Shown piece after piece: positions 1 to 12,800 of a DNA stretch of 64,000 nucleotides; position 1 is the first letter of the stretch; each line of letters starts with the position of its first letter. The DNA lies in the NCBI GenBank assembly GCA_027605045.1, contig JAQFWX010000002.1, positions 1,674,001-1,738,000 on the forward strand, in the 5' to 3' direction. The notes under the pieces were generated by a model that worked only from the letters and a program-made list of their open reading frames with translations, had not been told where the DNA came from and made no database searches. Position numbers and translations under genes: made by a program. Source of the stretch: Phallus indusiatus. Its lineage: Eukaryota; Basidiomycota; Agaricomycetes; Phallales; Phallaceae.

Positions 1-3000
1 TATTTAGCACTATCTCTCGCAACTTGGCCGATCGCGATGACTTGTGGAAACGAAATCTCGTACTGGCTGTCAAAGACATTGCGATTAGAAAGTCGTTGGA
101 TCCCGAAAGGCAATTCAACGAGATGATTATCAAGCCGTCCAAAGGGACGACTAAGCGGCTAGTTATTATCATTGATGCCTTGGACGAAAGCGGTGATCAA
201 AAGGAACGCAAGATCCTTCTGCCCTTGCTTTTTGAACGGAGCTCAGAACTTCCGAGCAACTATCGTATCATAATAACGTCTCGTCCCGAGCACGATATCA
301 AAGCATTTCATCAGCATCGAAACGTTTGTTGTAAATATATGGCGGACGTTAACTCAACTGATACATTAAACGATATTCAACAAGTTCTCTCGCATGAGCT
401 TTCTGGCATCTCGGAGACTTTGAACACGGTGGACAAGAATTGGTGTTCGCTATTGGCTCAGAGGGCACAAAGCCTTTTCATATGGGCGAAAATCGCATGC
501 GACTACATTCTAGAACTCGATGAATTAGAAGCAGCGCAGCGACTCAGGATTGTCCTTTCCGAATCGACATCTAGCTTGTACGAGATGTATCACCGGGTTC
601 TCGACGCCCAGCCAGGTTGTCAATTCGACAGCTATCTCGTTCCGTTGAAAAAATGCGTTGGAGCGGTCATAGTTTCACGAAAACCGCTTTCACTCTCGGA
701 CCTGCAGGCGTTTTTCGGACCTATTTGTGGGGACAGCAAGAACGTTCAGGTTGTATTGAAGCTGTTGAATTCGCTATTTATTGGCCTCGACGGACAATCT
801 ACCACCCACATTCAACCAATACACACTTCAGTCTTCGACTTCTTTCTCAGTTCCGATCAAAAGCCCGGGACACGGAATCGGTATTACATTGATACATCGG
901 ACCAAAGTTCTTTCACGTACGCATGTCTACGGGTCATGAATGGGATGCTCCGGTTTAATATATGTGAACTGGAAACATCGCACAAACGCAATCGAGACAT
1001 ACCGAATTTTGAATCTAGAGTGGCGCAAGCACTTCCATCATGCTTGTCATATGCATGTTGTTTCTGGGCATACCACTTAGAACGTTCGGTCCTTAATACT
1101 GACCTTCGCGAACAAATATATGATCTTATGAACAAGAATTTACTGTACTTTTTCGAGGTTCTTAGTCTTTTGGGGGAAATCGAACACGGTCGTTCTGGAA
1201 TGCAGCGCTTAAGGAATATAACCGGAGTACGTTTTCTCATGTTGGACATATGCTCAAATCATGAAATTTCATAGGGCAAGGATCACGAATTATATGCTTG
1301 GGCAGTCGAAGCATCAAAATTTCTTTGGGTGTTTGGAAGCATGATGACTGAGAGCACACCACATCTTTACCTTTCCGCCCTTCCTTATATCTCAAAGGAA
1401 TCATTCATATCATCACAATTTCTTCCTCAGTACCCGGGGCTTTTCAGCGTGGATATTGGTCAACCTATACTATCCCTCAGGCCTCAATTCAAAAACAGTC
1501 TTATGCAAAGAAATCCCTCATCACCTCCAAGCGTACTTGCTTTCTCCCCTCAAAACAGACAACTTGCAGTTGGCTTCCTCAACGGAGATTTATGGGTGTG
1601 GGATTATATTACTGGCGAAATGCTTTGTCAGACGAGTTCGAAAGAAGATGCGGCTGTCAGCAGTATCGTATTTTCATTGAATGGGGAACTGGTTTACTGT
1701 TGTTTTGAACATGGAGGTATCTTGATCTGGGAGGAAAAGACGAGGAATTTGTCATATGAGCCCAACGAAGGAATTGCGCCAAAAGGATGCCATTTTTGCG
1801 ATATATCTCCGGATGGACGTTTTGTTGCTTTCAAGGCCGATGAAGCTATGATTTATGATAGAAAGACTCATGTCAAACCCTTTGAAGACATTCCAGGTTT
1901 CTACCATTGGACAATTTCCCCTGAGTCGAATGCGGTTATGGTCTCCTCAAGAGGAAGGTTCGTTGGCATTCAGCCTGAAATGGAGGTGTTGCGACTTTGG
2001 GATACTCAAGAAAAGACATTCATTTCGTTTGTGTCGCTCACCAATAATCACAAATTACAGGCATTAAGTGACAATTACATCATCGTTTACATCAGGGACT
2101 TTCATTCTCAGGAGGTTTATAACATACAGACAAGGAGTATGGTTCGCCGGTTCCAGGGAGACTGGATAGCAAGATTCTCTCCGAATGGGGAAGATCTGCT
2201 CCTTTGTGACGGAAACAAGTGCTTGATCTGGAATGTATCGACAGGAAAGGACTCATGGCGCTTTCTGAGATGCAGTCGTCTCCCTCGCGGCATCCATGGA
2301 ATCGCCCTATCATTCGACGCGACACACGTGGCAGCTTTTCATAATAATACAATACACGCTCTAGCATGGGATGACCTTGATCGGGAGGAAATCAATAACT
2401 GGGGTGAAGGCGACGATGATATTGAAGACGAGATGCCCATGCCTATTTATAAAGCTGGTGGAGCTTGGCACAAGGGACAACATCTTGTCATTCAACATCT
2501 GATTAGTTCTGAACCAGGAAACCTCCGAGTCCTGGATCTTGCGGGAACCGCTGTCTTAAATGCCGTCCCTGTGATGCATGTGATGATTGACCGTCGGCCT
2601 GGGGACCACCGACTACTTGTCGAAGTCTCCCCGGAAGATAATCACTGGACTATTGCTTATGTTGACGTCTATCGACCATCTTCTCTTTGTCTCTGGAACA
2701 TCGACGAAAAGGAGATATTCACTATGGACGAATCGGGCGAACCACTCACCATTCTTGCATTCTCTACAAGTGGCGACCGCCTTTTAAGCTGTGATGAGAA
2801 GGGCAAAATCAAACTATGGGATGTCCGCACCCGTACCTTGAGCAGTTGCAGTAGAGTATCAAGCGAGGTGACGGCTCTTGCTTTCTCTCAAACAGGCACT
2901 ACATTTTGGGTTGCATATCAAAGATATGAACAAGCCTTCGTCGAGGAACGTGATTCGGAATCACATGAAACAATCAATGGGCCCTTTTCGCATGATCCAT

Positions 3001-3926
3001 TTATCCGTTCAATCTTTGTCTCTTCCAATGATACATATATATGCGTGTATTCTAAATACCGCAACTATATGAGTACGGACAAACTGGCTATTTTAGACCG
3101 CTCAACAGGTGCAAGCATCGATCGTTTTAATACACGCATGGTCCCAGCATTCTCCCAAAATCGGAAATACGTTGCCTGGATACCCAGCGGGGGCGAGAGG
3201 AAGATGAGGATGAGACTCTGGGATATGGAGAAGGGTATTGCGCTAGATGAGCCCTCATCCGACAATGCGGTCAGGTTGTTGTGTTTCTCTAATGACTCCG
3301 AGCGGATATGTGCGTTGGGCAATGTAGACGGAATGGACCATGTGAATATCTGGAACATACAGGCTAAAAATATAGTCACGCAGTGTCTTTTGCCAGAATC
3401 CGAATTTGGACTTGACTGGACTTGGACATCGTACCCAATGGCATTAGATGGAGACAGCCTCTTGTTGGTTGATGTATACGGAAAAGTGAAGGTGTGGAAT
3501 TTGTGTGTGTACGAAATCATGACACGCCTTTGTAGCGATCATGTAAATGATCCGCGGTTTGCTGAGAAATTTGGGCATCTTCAAGCGAGACGGTACGAGT
3601 TTGGCTATTCAGTCAAGTATTTTACTCAGTGTTTGTCTAGATTAATCGAGGATTACAACCTGCGCTCCGAAGATACTGAGGTACTAGATTACGCACTGAC
3701 GGCGTGGAATAAAGCAAGCTTTTCGCCCTGGACGAAGTTAAGTCAGGATGGCTGGATGCTGGGCCCGCACGGTGAACTTCTATTCTGGATTCCGACGTTC
3801 GCGATACGAATGAGATTGTGGTATCCAAGCATGTCGTTCATGACATGCCGATTCAGACAAAATTTCACAAAACTCAGTTTTGAAAAGTTTGTTCATGGTA
3901 CAAGATGGACAGAATGCGAAAAGTAG
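1..3926 (+). CDS. NACHT-WD40 (NLR-like) protein, 5' end outside window
   Basis: This is the 3' part of a fungal NOD-like receptor, a presumed cytoplasmic signalling or self/non-self recognition NTPase. The reading frame is open from base 3, so the gene starts upstream and the P-loop is not in the window. Exon A runs to 1226 and holds the Walker B-like stretch LVIIIDALDES followed by IIITSRPE, typical of NACHT NTPases. A phase-0 intron (1227-1274, GTACGT...TAG) joins it to 1275-3926. Downstream there is a helical linker, then a WD40-type beta-propeller marked by repeated endings such as VWDYITG, LWDTQEK, IWNVSTG, LWDVRTR, LWDMEKG and IWNIQAK. About 1,291 residues are visible, with no internal stop. 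Ligand and effector domain cannot be told from this fragment. Confidence 0.88.
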
Positions 3927-5500
3927 CTGAATCTTGACATTTTTTGTATTATACATTGTGGGGTAATTAGGGAACTGGCTTGACGGGCTTCATTCGGAAT
4001 ACTCTCATTCAATCGATATCTACTAAATTGGCTGCATCAATGCAGATGATCGATGACCGGAACCGGTGAAGGTGATGCCACGTGATGAAACTTAGTTCTT
4101 CAAGGCTCCATGACGCTGAGAACATTGGAAAGCTGAGTTTCTCCGTCCTGCTTTGTGTGTAAAGGGAGTTTAGAGTAGATTGTAGAGAAACTGGGAAACC
4201 GCACAGAGGGAGCGTCGCCTTCGCAACTGTCCAACATATCTTGACGTTTGGCATAAATGGCACATCTTCGACGCTAAGCCAACCATTTTCTTTTCACAGC
4301 GATGTGTTATAGAAGATTATCAAACAATGCAGTAAATGGCCAGAGAACAGAAGTCGGGAGTGGAAATTAGTACGGACGCCGGGTTGAAGGGTAGCACAAT
4401 AAAGTGTGAGGCTTGTGTATAGGTTTTCAGATTTTCGTTAGGGGAAACGTGGGGCGTACTTCAAAGCTCTCCAGGACATGTCAAACGACAAGAGCTTTGC
4501 GCCACTAGCCGGCATGAACTCCGCTCATGAGATTGCGTCACCATTCCCGTTCACAATTCTTCTCAAACTGGTACCAACTTTGCTGAGAAATGAGGGTTGA
4601 TTAGGTATCCGTCAAAGCGAATGTGGGACATGCGCTCAGGACAGAGCTCTGCGTTTCTCGGATATGGATCTCGCTCGTATGACCAGTACATTCCTGATCA
4701 CCGTTGAATTCGTGTTTCAAACTGGCACCGATGACGAACAAGTTTTCTCGTTGATGAACTGATAGAAATCTTCAAGCTCTTACATATCACGACCTAGAAT
4801 TGAGGACCTAGGAATAAAAATGAGTTCCCGCAATGCTATGAACCAATTATAATCAAGTACTGAGAGAAAAATGAGGGCGAAGCCTTGCGAACAAGGTGTG
4901 CCAAGCTCAAAATCCTTCGGGTAATTATAGCGTCAATAAACTTCCGAAACTTAGTTATGACTTTCAGGAAAATAAAAGGCCAATTTGACGTCGAAGGTGG
5001 CGAAGGAATGGACCCAGGGCAGATATTTTTAAACCCACTCTCCCATAAAATTTGAGGCTAAATCTAGCCACCGTGATACGTTTTTATTCTGAGAAGATCA
5101 AATTCAGAACGAAGAGTATAAAAGGTGGCGAAAAACAGAGATTACACCTGACGTCATAAGAAAGGTTTATACAGGTGAACCACCATTACGGAAAGAAAAG
5201 CCTCTGAGAATCTTTTAGGAATATAACCCTTGGAATCCAACACGTAGATCAACGCGCGACGCGTAAAGAACGAAGATCTCGGGCCCACATACCTAACACT
5301 GAAAATCACGGTCATTGAAAGAAACATTGCCGATGTTGTTAGACGCTAACGCATTACATCATCACTCGCGCTTCGCGCGAGTGTAAACATAAGAATCGAG
5401 GCGAAATTGATAAAAATGAGAAAGAAATAAAGAAATACTTATGTCGCCAAATATAAGGATCTGATTCCGGATAGTCCGGCTCGCCCCGGATACTGCTGAC
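3927..5500. other. Intergenic, no supported gene
   Basis: About 1.6 kb follow the NLR gene without a convincing coding region. The short open frames lack homology-like content and splice context. A TATA-like string (tataaaagg near 5117) and a perfect hairpin (annotated separately) are the only structured features seen. Confidence 0.5.
5363..5383. repeat. Perfect 9-bp-stem hairpin
   Basis: CACTCGCGC and GCGCGAGTG are exact reverse complements around a 3-nt TTC loop. The arms are GC-rich in an AT-richer surround. The function is unknown; it could be a terminator-like structure or a remnant of a mobile element. Confidence 0.6.
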
Positions 5501-5753
5501 CTAAGTGTTTTCGCGCACGCTCATTGGCCCGTCTGCTCCAGCTTTCCCGCGCGCGATGGTCACCGGCGCTTGCTTGGGTAATCGCGTCGCCATTCCTTCC
5601 TTCTCTATCCACCATCTATCTCTCCGTCTATCCATCCATCCCCGCGTCTTTTCATTCATTTATTTATTTCAAAAGGTATGATATTTCTTTTTTTTTTCTT
5701 ATATTATCTACAAGCTCACCAACTCTTGAACCTGGGACCAGGGAGCGTCATCT

Positions 5754-5787
5754 CATCACCATCACCATCACCATCATCATCATCATC
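5754..5787. repeat. CAT/ATC trinucleotide microsatellite
   Basis: A run of CATCAC then CAT units follows a stretch of pyrimidine-rich DNA. The surrounding open frames (about 5524-5964) look compositionally random and are not called as genes. Confidence 0.7.
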
Positions 5788-6010
5788 CGTCCCACTCCTT
5801 CGCCTCTTCGTCCTGACCTGGCCCGGTTCGCTGGTAGCGTTCATTCAATGCTCTGTAAATTTGGCAAGGTAAGGTGTGCAACGCGAAGATTGACTCAGGC
5901 GCAGTCGAAACTGACCATGTCCCTTGTCAGCCCACCCGCCGCTATCCATATTCTCTTGATTTAGGAACTTGAAGCCCTAGCACAGCCGCTTGCTCAGCTC
6001 CCGTCTCCAT

Positions 6011-6154
6011 GCACACCCACGATCCAAACTTTCTCGTCCACAGAGCACGCATCCTCGTGCACACCCACGATCCAAACTTTCTCGTCTACAGAGCGCGCGT
6101 CCTCATGCACACCCACGATCCAAACTTTCTCGTTCACAGAGCATGCGCCAGGTG
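6011..6154. repeat. Three tandem 48-bp repeats
   Basis: The phrase GCACACCCACGATCCAAACT recurs at 6011, 6059 and 6107, giving an exact 48-bp period with a few substitutions per unit. 48 is a multiple of three, so open frames cross it on both strands (a 16-residue repeat each way), but neither frame has other signs of coding. It lies just 3' of the tyrosine recombinase gene. Confidence 0.8.
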
Positions 6155-6332
6155 AGTAAATTGGTTCATGTTCCGTAAAACTCTCATGATGAACAGCAGT
6201 GAACGTTTTCCGGTATCGCATCCTTGTGCAAGCTCCCTTACCACCATTCTTTCCCATAGTCCCCCTGCCTGTACTACCGTTGTCACTACACCTTCCATAG
6301 AAAATATATTATAATTCTTTTAAACATGCTAT

Positions 6333-8576
6333 CTATGCCCGCAATTTTGAAATTTTCCCTCGGCGTGGCTTAGAGTCGCCTCGAGCAATGCGTGCGATGC
6401 GAATTTGCTGCAAAAGAGGTGTGGTACCATTTACAGCTTCAGGGTAGCACTCAAGGAAGAGTTGCTCATCTCGTCCAAAACTACAAATGGGGGTTTTAAT
6501 AAATAATAGAATAGATAGATAAAAAGAGACTGACCGCTCAAATTCCAGCGCAATGAGTTTTCGCTGATGGTATTTGTTTGCGAAAGCTGGGTGTTTTGTC
6601 CAGCTGAGCTCCCAATCTTTCAGCGCAACACAGTGACCGTCACCTGAGTCCCACTGTTCAACAAAGGCTTTCCACCGTTCCTCAGGAGGGGTGGAAAGTG
6701 AAACATTTGGCACATAGAGACCCGGAGGTAGGCTAGTGTTCTGTCCGGTGGATAATACAGAAGCAGCGGCAAGCTCAGGGGATGCTATATGCATTACCAT
6801 GGTCCTGTGGTGGTCTGGGTTATGCTCGCCTTGTCTGATAATGGATTTGAGATTTCTGCTATCACCGTCGGCAGCCAACTGTGCCTGCAAAATATTGAGG
6901 ATATCTGAAAATCGGCCGTCGTCATGTAAAATATTTGATATGGCTGAAGTGACCTTGGCGGTAATAACATCCTCAATTGACGTGAACATGGATTTCATGT
7001 CCGCTAAAGTCACAGGCTGAATTTCACGATGTTCACCCATAAATGATAGATGGGTTTCCGTTGGAATCGGTCTTAGTGCATTGCCGTGACCTTCCTCATA
7101 ATAATGAAGTTCGTCCAGTAGATACCGGATAAGTGTGTCGCGCTGTGTATAAAAATTTATTAATATTTTTGGTTGCACAGAAATCAAAAAAAATTGAATC
7201 ACATGCTCCCCTTCAGCCCAGCCTCCCCACCAGCGAATTGTGGCCAATGTCCACCTCTTGCCAACAGGTGCATACATGAATTGGTGTTGAGCTCCCCCGC
7301 GCCGGAAGCAGTGAGTTGTGAGCCGAACTTCAGAAGAATCAATGCCGGAACCTTCAACGAATTCATTGATCCACCTTTGGATGGTATCATGCGACATCGG
7401 GACATGTTGTTGAATGATCCCGTTGCTGCCAATAGACGGGAAAATCCAGTCGGATGGTGCCAGTGTCCTTCCATACACATGTTCGAGGTAAGAGACCCAA
7501 TTGCGCATGTGAAAATCGAGGTCAGCAGCAGGAAGTTCTGGCCGAGGATATATTTCATACAAATGACCACGGAGCTCCTGCTCCTTACCCAATTTGTTCT
7601 GCCAGTTCTTACGCTGCTCGAGTGAGACCTTCCAGTGGGGAATTTTGAGTTCATCATTTGTCACACAGCCGAAGGCCAGATGCTGATGCTGCATTTTCAA
7701 TGTTTCAAAATTTCTGGAAGCAATAAAGTGAAATAAAAAAATAAGGACAAAAAATAAAATAAACATACCTTGTCCATAGAGTCCAACTGAATGAAGAAAA
7801 TGCGCGCCATCCCAAATGCTTATGAAGCAGCAGCCGGTCTTCACTTGACAGAGAGAGTATGTTGGGTAAAACTAATTTCGAGGGAATAAATAAAAGAGAC
7901 CAGTTATATATGCGTTGGAGCATATGATATGACATTGCTGTTGAGTGAGAGCGCTGATTTTCAGCCCCATGCTTCTTCTTAACAGCATGTATGGTATCCA
8001 TCACATCTACAGAGCATGCCGGATTGCCAAAACTCCTTCCCCTTTCTTCATCCCATCTCCATTCTCCCCGATAAATACCTTCTGTATCTCTAGAAAGATT
8101 TTTAGAATTTTCAGAATAAATTCAAGAAAAACATACACATTATCCCAATATTTTTTGAATGCAGCTTGAATACCATCAGCGGTGGAAGCTCCAAGGTTTT
8201 CCTGAAAACACTTGAAGCTGATAAGGCTTGCAAGTGCCCAAGGTGAGGCTCGTGTTGGTGTCTCGTCAAATGCATGAGCTAAATCATTAGAACTCCACTT
8301 CCACGGAGTTTGCAGACCACTTTCAAGACTACCACGAGGACACTCAAAGGTGTTGCCATCCCGAATACCAGCTATAAGGTCTGTCAGCCACTGCTTTCCC
8401 CTCTGGATATATCCACTGTAGCTAGCGGCGGTATTGGCAGCTGTGCCATGCTTTTTTTTGGACGCTTGCTTTACTTGCTCAAGTTCATTGACAGTCAAGA
8501 GCCCCGTCAATGATGCTTTGGGTGGCCTTTTTTTTCGAGGAGCAGCGGGCATGAGAGTGAGATGAAAGTGAGACAA
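6333..8576 (-). CDS. Tyrosine recombinase (Crypton-like), intact, 5 exons
   Basis: Exons 8576-8137, 8089-7769, 7713-7203, 7142-6535 and 6480-6333 join through GT-AG introns of 47, 55, 60 and 54 nt to give 675 residues without a stop. The N-terminal part (about 1-250) looks like a SAM-like core-binding domain. The catalytic part shows a box I-like TRNFETL (Arg254, codon split by intron 2), HCFRR (His388, Arg391), a WWGGW segment near 419, and RYLLDELHYYEE, where Tyr431 is the likely nucleophile (Tyr438/439 are alternatives). These are the R..HxxR..W..Y elements of tyrosine recombinases, which cut and rejoin DNA through a 3'-phosphotyrosine. No reverse transcriptase is linked, which favours a Crypton-like source over a DIRS/Ngaro element. 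It may be a mobile gene or a domesticated one. The LTR at 8741 lies 164 bp upstream. Confidence 0.8.
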
Positions 8577-8740
8577 TGGTAAAAAGTTCTGCTCGCCGGA
8601 CGCCGATTGAAAAATTGCACCCGTTCACAGCATAAAATGTGGTGACAATGCATCAGGACTCAAGATTGCAGATCTTCTTGCATTTCGGGTTGTAGCACAT
8701 CTTGTATTGCGAAAAAAAAAACTGTAAATACATGGTCTGT

Positions 8741-9413
8741 TGAAGCGCGCGAGTCAGGAGTAATCAGGAAGGAAAGGGAGCCGGCGTGTGTGAATAAGGA
8801 GTAGAATAGAGTAAAATAGTGTAAGATAAGAGGATGTAATGGTAGAATAAGAAATAAAGTAGGTTTTGAAAGTAATTTCGAGTTTTGAGTGAAAATACGA
8901 CCTTAAGGTTGATTTCTGAGTAAAACGGGGGAATAGAACTTGTTTTTCTACGTCGAAAACGACGTTCTTAAATACATTTTTAGTCTAACTAATTTTCCGC
9001 TAATTCCGGAACTCTAATTCCCCTTTTAACGACGGTCTTTTCAGAAAAATAGCAAAATGGAGAAACTGACAAAAGAAACACAAAGAAATGGATAAATGGA
9101 GGAAATAAAACAAAGGAACTAGACGGAACAGAATTTTAAAGGATTTCTGAACGCTGAAGATTGAATCTAAGTAAAAGAAAGAAAGAAAACTTAAGTCCGA
9201 ATGGTCTAGCAGCTCCGGGGTAGTCCAAACGAGGTTACTGTCTGGTTGTTCCAACCAGACAGTCTAGGGTCTCGACTCCGGTCTTTAAACGTTAGTCTTC
9301 GGTGTTTTGAGTGTTTGACGGCGCATATATTGTCGTCCGCGCTTTACTGCAGCCGGTGCAGGGTCGTTTTACGGTACTCGGGTTCTTCTTCTACCTTGTT
9401 CGCGCCCTCAACA
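8741..9413 (-). repeat. 3' LTR of the retrotransposon
   Basis: 673-bp copy, nearly identical to 16258-16931. In element orientation it is the downstream LTR. Any promoter it contains would fire leftward toward the recombinase start at 8576. The purine-rich CCCCAGGAGA (minus strand, about 9414-9423) abuts it and is the likely polypurine tract. Confidence 0.93.
9237..9263. repeat. 12-bp perfect inverted repeat inside the LTR
   Basis: ACTGTCTGGTTG and CAACCAGACAGT are exact reverse complements with a TTC loop. The same structure is present in the other LTR at 16755-16781. It may be an RNA hairpin in the R/U5 or U3 region, or a protein-binding palindrome. Confidence 0.75.
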
Positions 9414-9876
9414 TCTCCTGGGGACCTTAATACTGACGCTCCGTCGTCAGTGAAGACAAGAAATAAAAAAAATTTTTGCGACTAAATATGAATTCCAAGT
9501 CCTGCGGCCTGATTCGCCCGAGCCTAAATTAAGGTTAAGGTTTGTCCTCGCCGTCTACTCCGACGCTGACAACGTGTACCCTTCCTCATCGATGCGTTCG
9601 TCGATACTTGTTGAAAGTATTGAGAGCGTGCTCCATCATTGGTTCTCGGTTTATTATCGGTTACTCGAGCTTGTCTGCATTCTTGTATAGCTGTAGACGC
9701 TTCTTCTACTCGATCTGGTACTAGACCGGCTACCGAAGGCTTTCCTGGATTATTTTGGGGACAAGAGGCTGATAAATAGGAGGAGGGAAATGAGAAATTG
9801 TAGGTTTTATATCGTTTTCTTGAAAGGAAATGCTGAGACACGAATAATGAGAGGTTGAAGGAAAAGATAAGGGATA

Positions 9877-12800
9877 TTAGGAGTCGTTCTGCTTGTCCTC
9901 GTCATCTTCCTGCAGAATTTTCTTTAGAGCACGGGCTCCAATGGTTTTCGCGACGTCTCTGGCTGATAATGAGCGTGAATGGTAAGGTATGCATCTAAAC
10001 GCAGCTGTAGGTAGTTTGCTAACGGCTCCGTCTAGTTCTGCGAGCACATAAGCCCCTCCTTTTGTCTTTCGAAGCACGATCATGGGTCCAAGGTAACGTG
10101 GTTTAGTTTTGTTGCCAACATCCGTGTCGAATCGCGTGTTTCGTACCAGAACAAGATCGCCACATTGGAAATCGTAATCGCGGACATTTCGGCCATGCTC
10201 TTTTAAGAACGCTTGACGGTTGGCCTCGCGATACTGCTGTACTCGTTCTTGCATTGCTGCTAAATCGTCGGATCGTTTCTGGAGTTGTCGGGCCCTTAAC
10301 GCCACAAGCTCTTCCGTTGTCAATGGCTTTTCTACGATTGGAACTAGGTACGTAGCTTCGTTTATGTCCAAGGGCATAATAGCCTCAACGCCATGTGCCA
10401 TATAGTAGGGAGAATACCCAATCGTTCGCCGAATCGTGATACGTTCCGCCCAGAACACTAGGTGAGCAACTTTATACCATTGCGAGTCATCGTTTTCACA
10501 GGCTTTCATCATAGCTTCGCGAACGTCAAAGTGTTTGGATTCGACGGCACCGTTCGCCTGTTTGTTGTAAGCAGAGATTCGAATGTGGTGTATGCCGTAT
10601 CGTTCTGACAAATAATCTAGTGCTGCGATGAAAGGTGTGCCGTTATCGGTGACGATTTCTTCGATTCCTCCCCAACGACACAATATCTCTTCGAAAAGGA
10701 AGTCTCCCAGAGTCCGTTGGTTTTCCCGGCGAAGCGGTCTCCACTCAGGCCAACTGGTAAGTCCACATCGTGCTTGCACAATATAGCGGAACTTATTAGC
10801 TGCTGGCATCATCATAGTATCGACGTACGCTTTCCGGAACAACGTTGGGATCTCTGCGACTACTGGTGGAATAAGAATCTTCTGAGTCGAGCGCGTTTGG
10901 CAAATATGGCAGGTTGAGCAAAACCATTGTACGTCGTCTCGTATACCTGGCCACCAGAAGCGATCTTTGATGTTTTTATACGTAGTGAAACCGGTCTTGT
11001 GCCCTACTTGTCGATGGCCATAATCAATGATGCGAAATCGACGGTTCTTTGCGGGAACGACCTTATGACGGCCTGAAACGTCACGTTTCATCAGCTTTTC
11101 ATTGAGAAGAAAGAAACGAGAGGCATAGCTCTTCATCGCCTGCAATTCGTTGGCTGTTAGCGATGCAAACATTTGTGGGTTCCTTAGGAATTCGAACACA
11201 ATTTCGATGCGTTCTTCTTGCTGTTGTATTTTCTCCGACTTTGGTGGGAGTTCTTCTTCGTCTCGCCGAATGTCTTCTAATCGTCTATCTTCAGGACCTA
11301 TCTCGTCTTCTTCTCCAAAGAACCGCATCGCGTAAACGTGGACAATTTCTTCATTGGCTCGTCTTCCCGTGCCAGGTAGTGGGACCCACAGCTCTAGTTT
11401 TGTCGATGCGACTCGTACTTGCTGGCGACTCCAGGGGCGTGCGTTTAGGACCTCTACCGAGAACGACATGAGGCTATCAATCCAATCTTCTGCAGCATCT
11501 TCTCCTTCGTCTTCTTCGTCGTCTCCTTCCATCTTTTCGCGTCGGGACATTCCGTCAGGAGCAGCATGTCGTTCTGCGGGTACATGAACCAATTCGAACT
11601 GGAAAAGCTTTATTCCCGTGATCCAACGATTTATCGCAGCGTTGGGCTGTACGTCGGGATTGGTGAGCATTCCTTTTATGTATTTAGCGTCAACTTCAAT
11701 AATAAGTTCTTTTACTCCCAAAATATAGAGACGCATCGCACGCATGGCTCTCCATACGCCATAAATCTCGAGTTTTGGTTGAGAGTAGCGGGATTCTCGG
11801 TCGTTCCAATTAATTGAACCGAAACGATTTAAATAACGTTTGCCGTCCTTTCCGATCTGGAGCAATACCCATCCTACACCAACGTTTGATGAATCCACAG
11901 CCAAGACGACTGGACAACCATCTGCGCGATAGTCAATTGGTCGCAAACAAGGAGCTGTGCGTACTGCTTCTTTTAACGCTTTCATAGCTTCTTCTTGCTG
12001 AACTCCCCACTCCCACTCAGCATCCTTCTTCGTTAATTGCACCAACGGCTTTGCCTTCTTGGCGAAATCCTTCACCCAAATTCGAACGACACCACACACT
12101 CCAAGGAATCCGCGAACCTCGGTTAGTGTCGTACAAGGTGACCAGTTTAAAACTTTGTCGATTTTGATTCTCTCTGGCTGACGTCCGTCGTAGCTGACTT
12201 GATGTCCAACCGAAACGACCGAGGGAGCGCATATATCAAGCTTCTTGCCAGAGAATGTGCCGCCAAACTTCTTGATCCGATGCAGCACTCGATTGACGTT
12301 TTGTAGGTGTTCCCATATGAACCGTCGAATGCTTGAATTTTCTTCTAATACTTCGTAATAGATCCCGTCGTTCCCTTTTGCGCAGGGTACTGGATCGACT
12401 TGTGGGGCTTCGGGTAACCAACCCATGGGCGATGGTAGGTAGTATCCTTTTTCGTTCGTTTCGTACCGTGACTTAGGGCCTTTGACAGTAACGTCGTCCA
12501 TAAATGGGGCTGCGACGTCTGGCATCTCGTCCTGAAGGATAAAACAAATGTCGCCTTGCAAGACAGCGACGGAATTGGTGGCACCCATAGGTAAGCTTGT
12601 GAGACGAAGTGTCCCGATTGGTGTATAAAACGTTGTTAGGTCTCGACTTTCTTCTGCCAACTTCCGCTGGTCGTACGCAACAAATAAATCGAAGGCGGAA
12701 TAACAGGCTCGTCCTCCCAGCATCTCGGTGTGCATGTCGACGAACGGTATTACTCCAGAGTCTCGAATCGTAACTGCGTTGAGAGGCTGTAAGTCGTGTA

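Noticed and set aside
5524..5964. 146-codon plus-strand frame as a gene
   Set aside because: Composition follows pyrimidine-rich and CAT-repeat DNA; the start region and frame lack any conserved-looking content.
6011..6154. CRISPR-like array
   Set aside because: Units are contiguous 48-bp tandem copies without unique spacers, and the genome is eukaryotic.
9524..9841. 105-codon minus-strand frame between pol and the 3' LTR, as a possible third retrotransposon gene
   Set aside because: No recognisable domain, no membrane or signal segment, and no evidence beyond being open.
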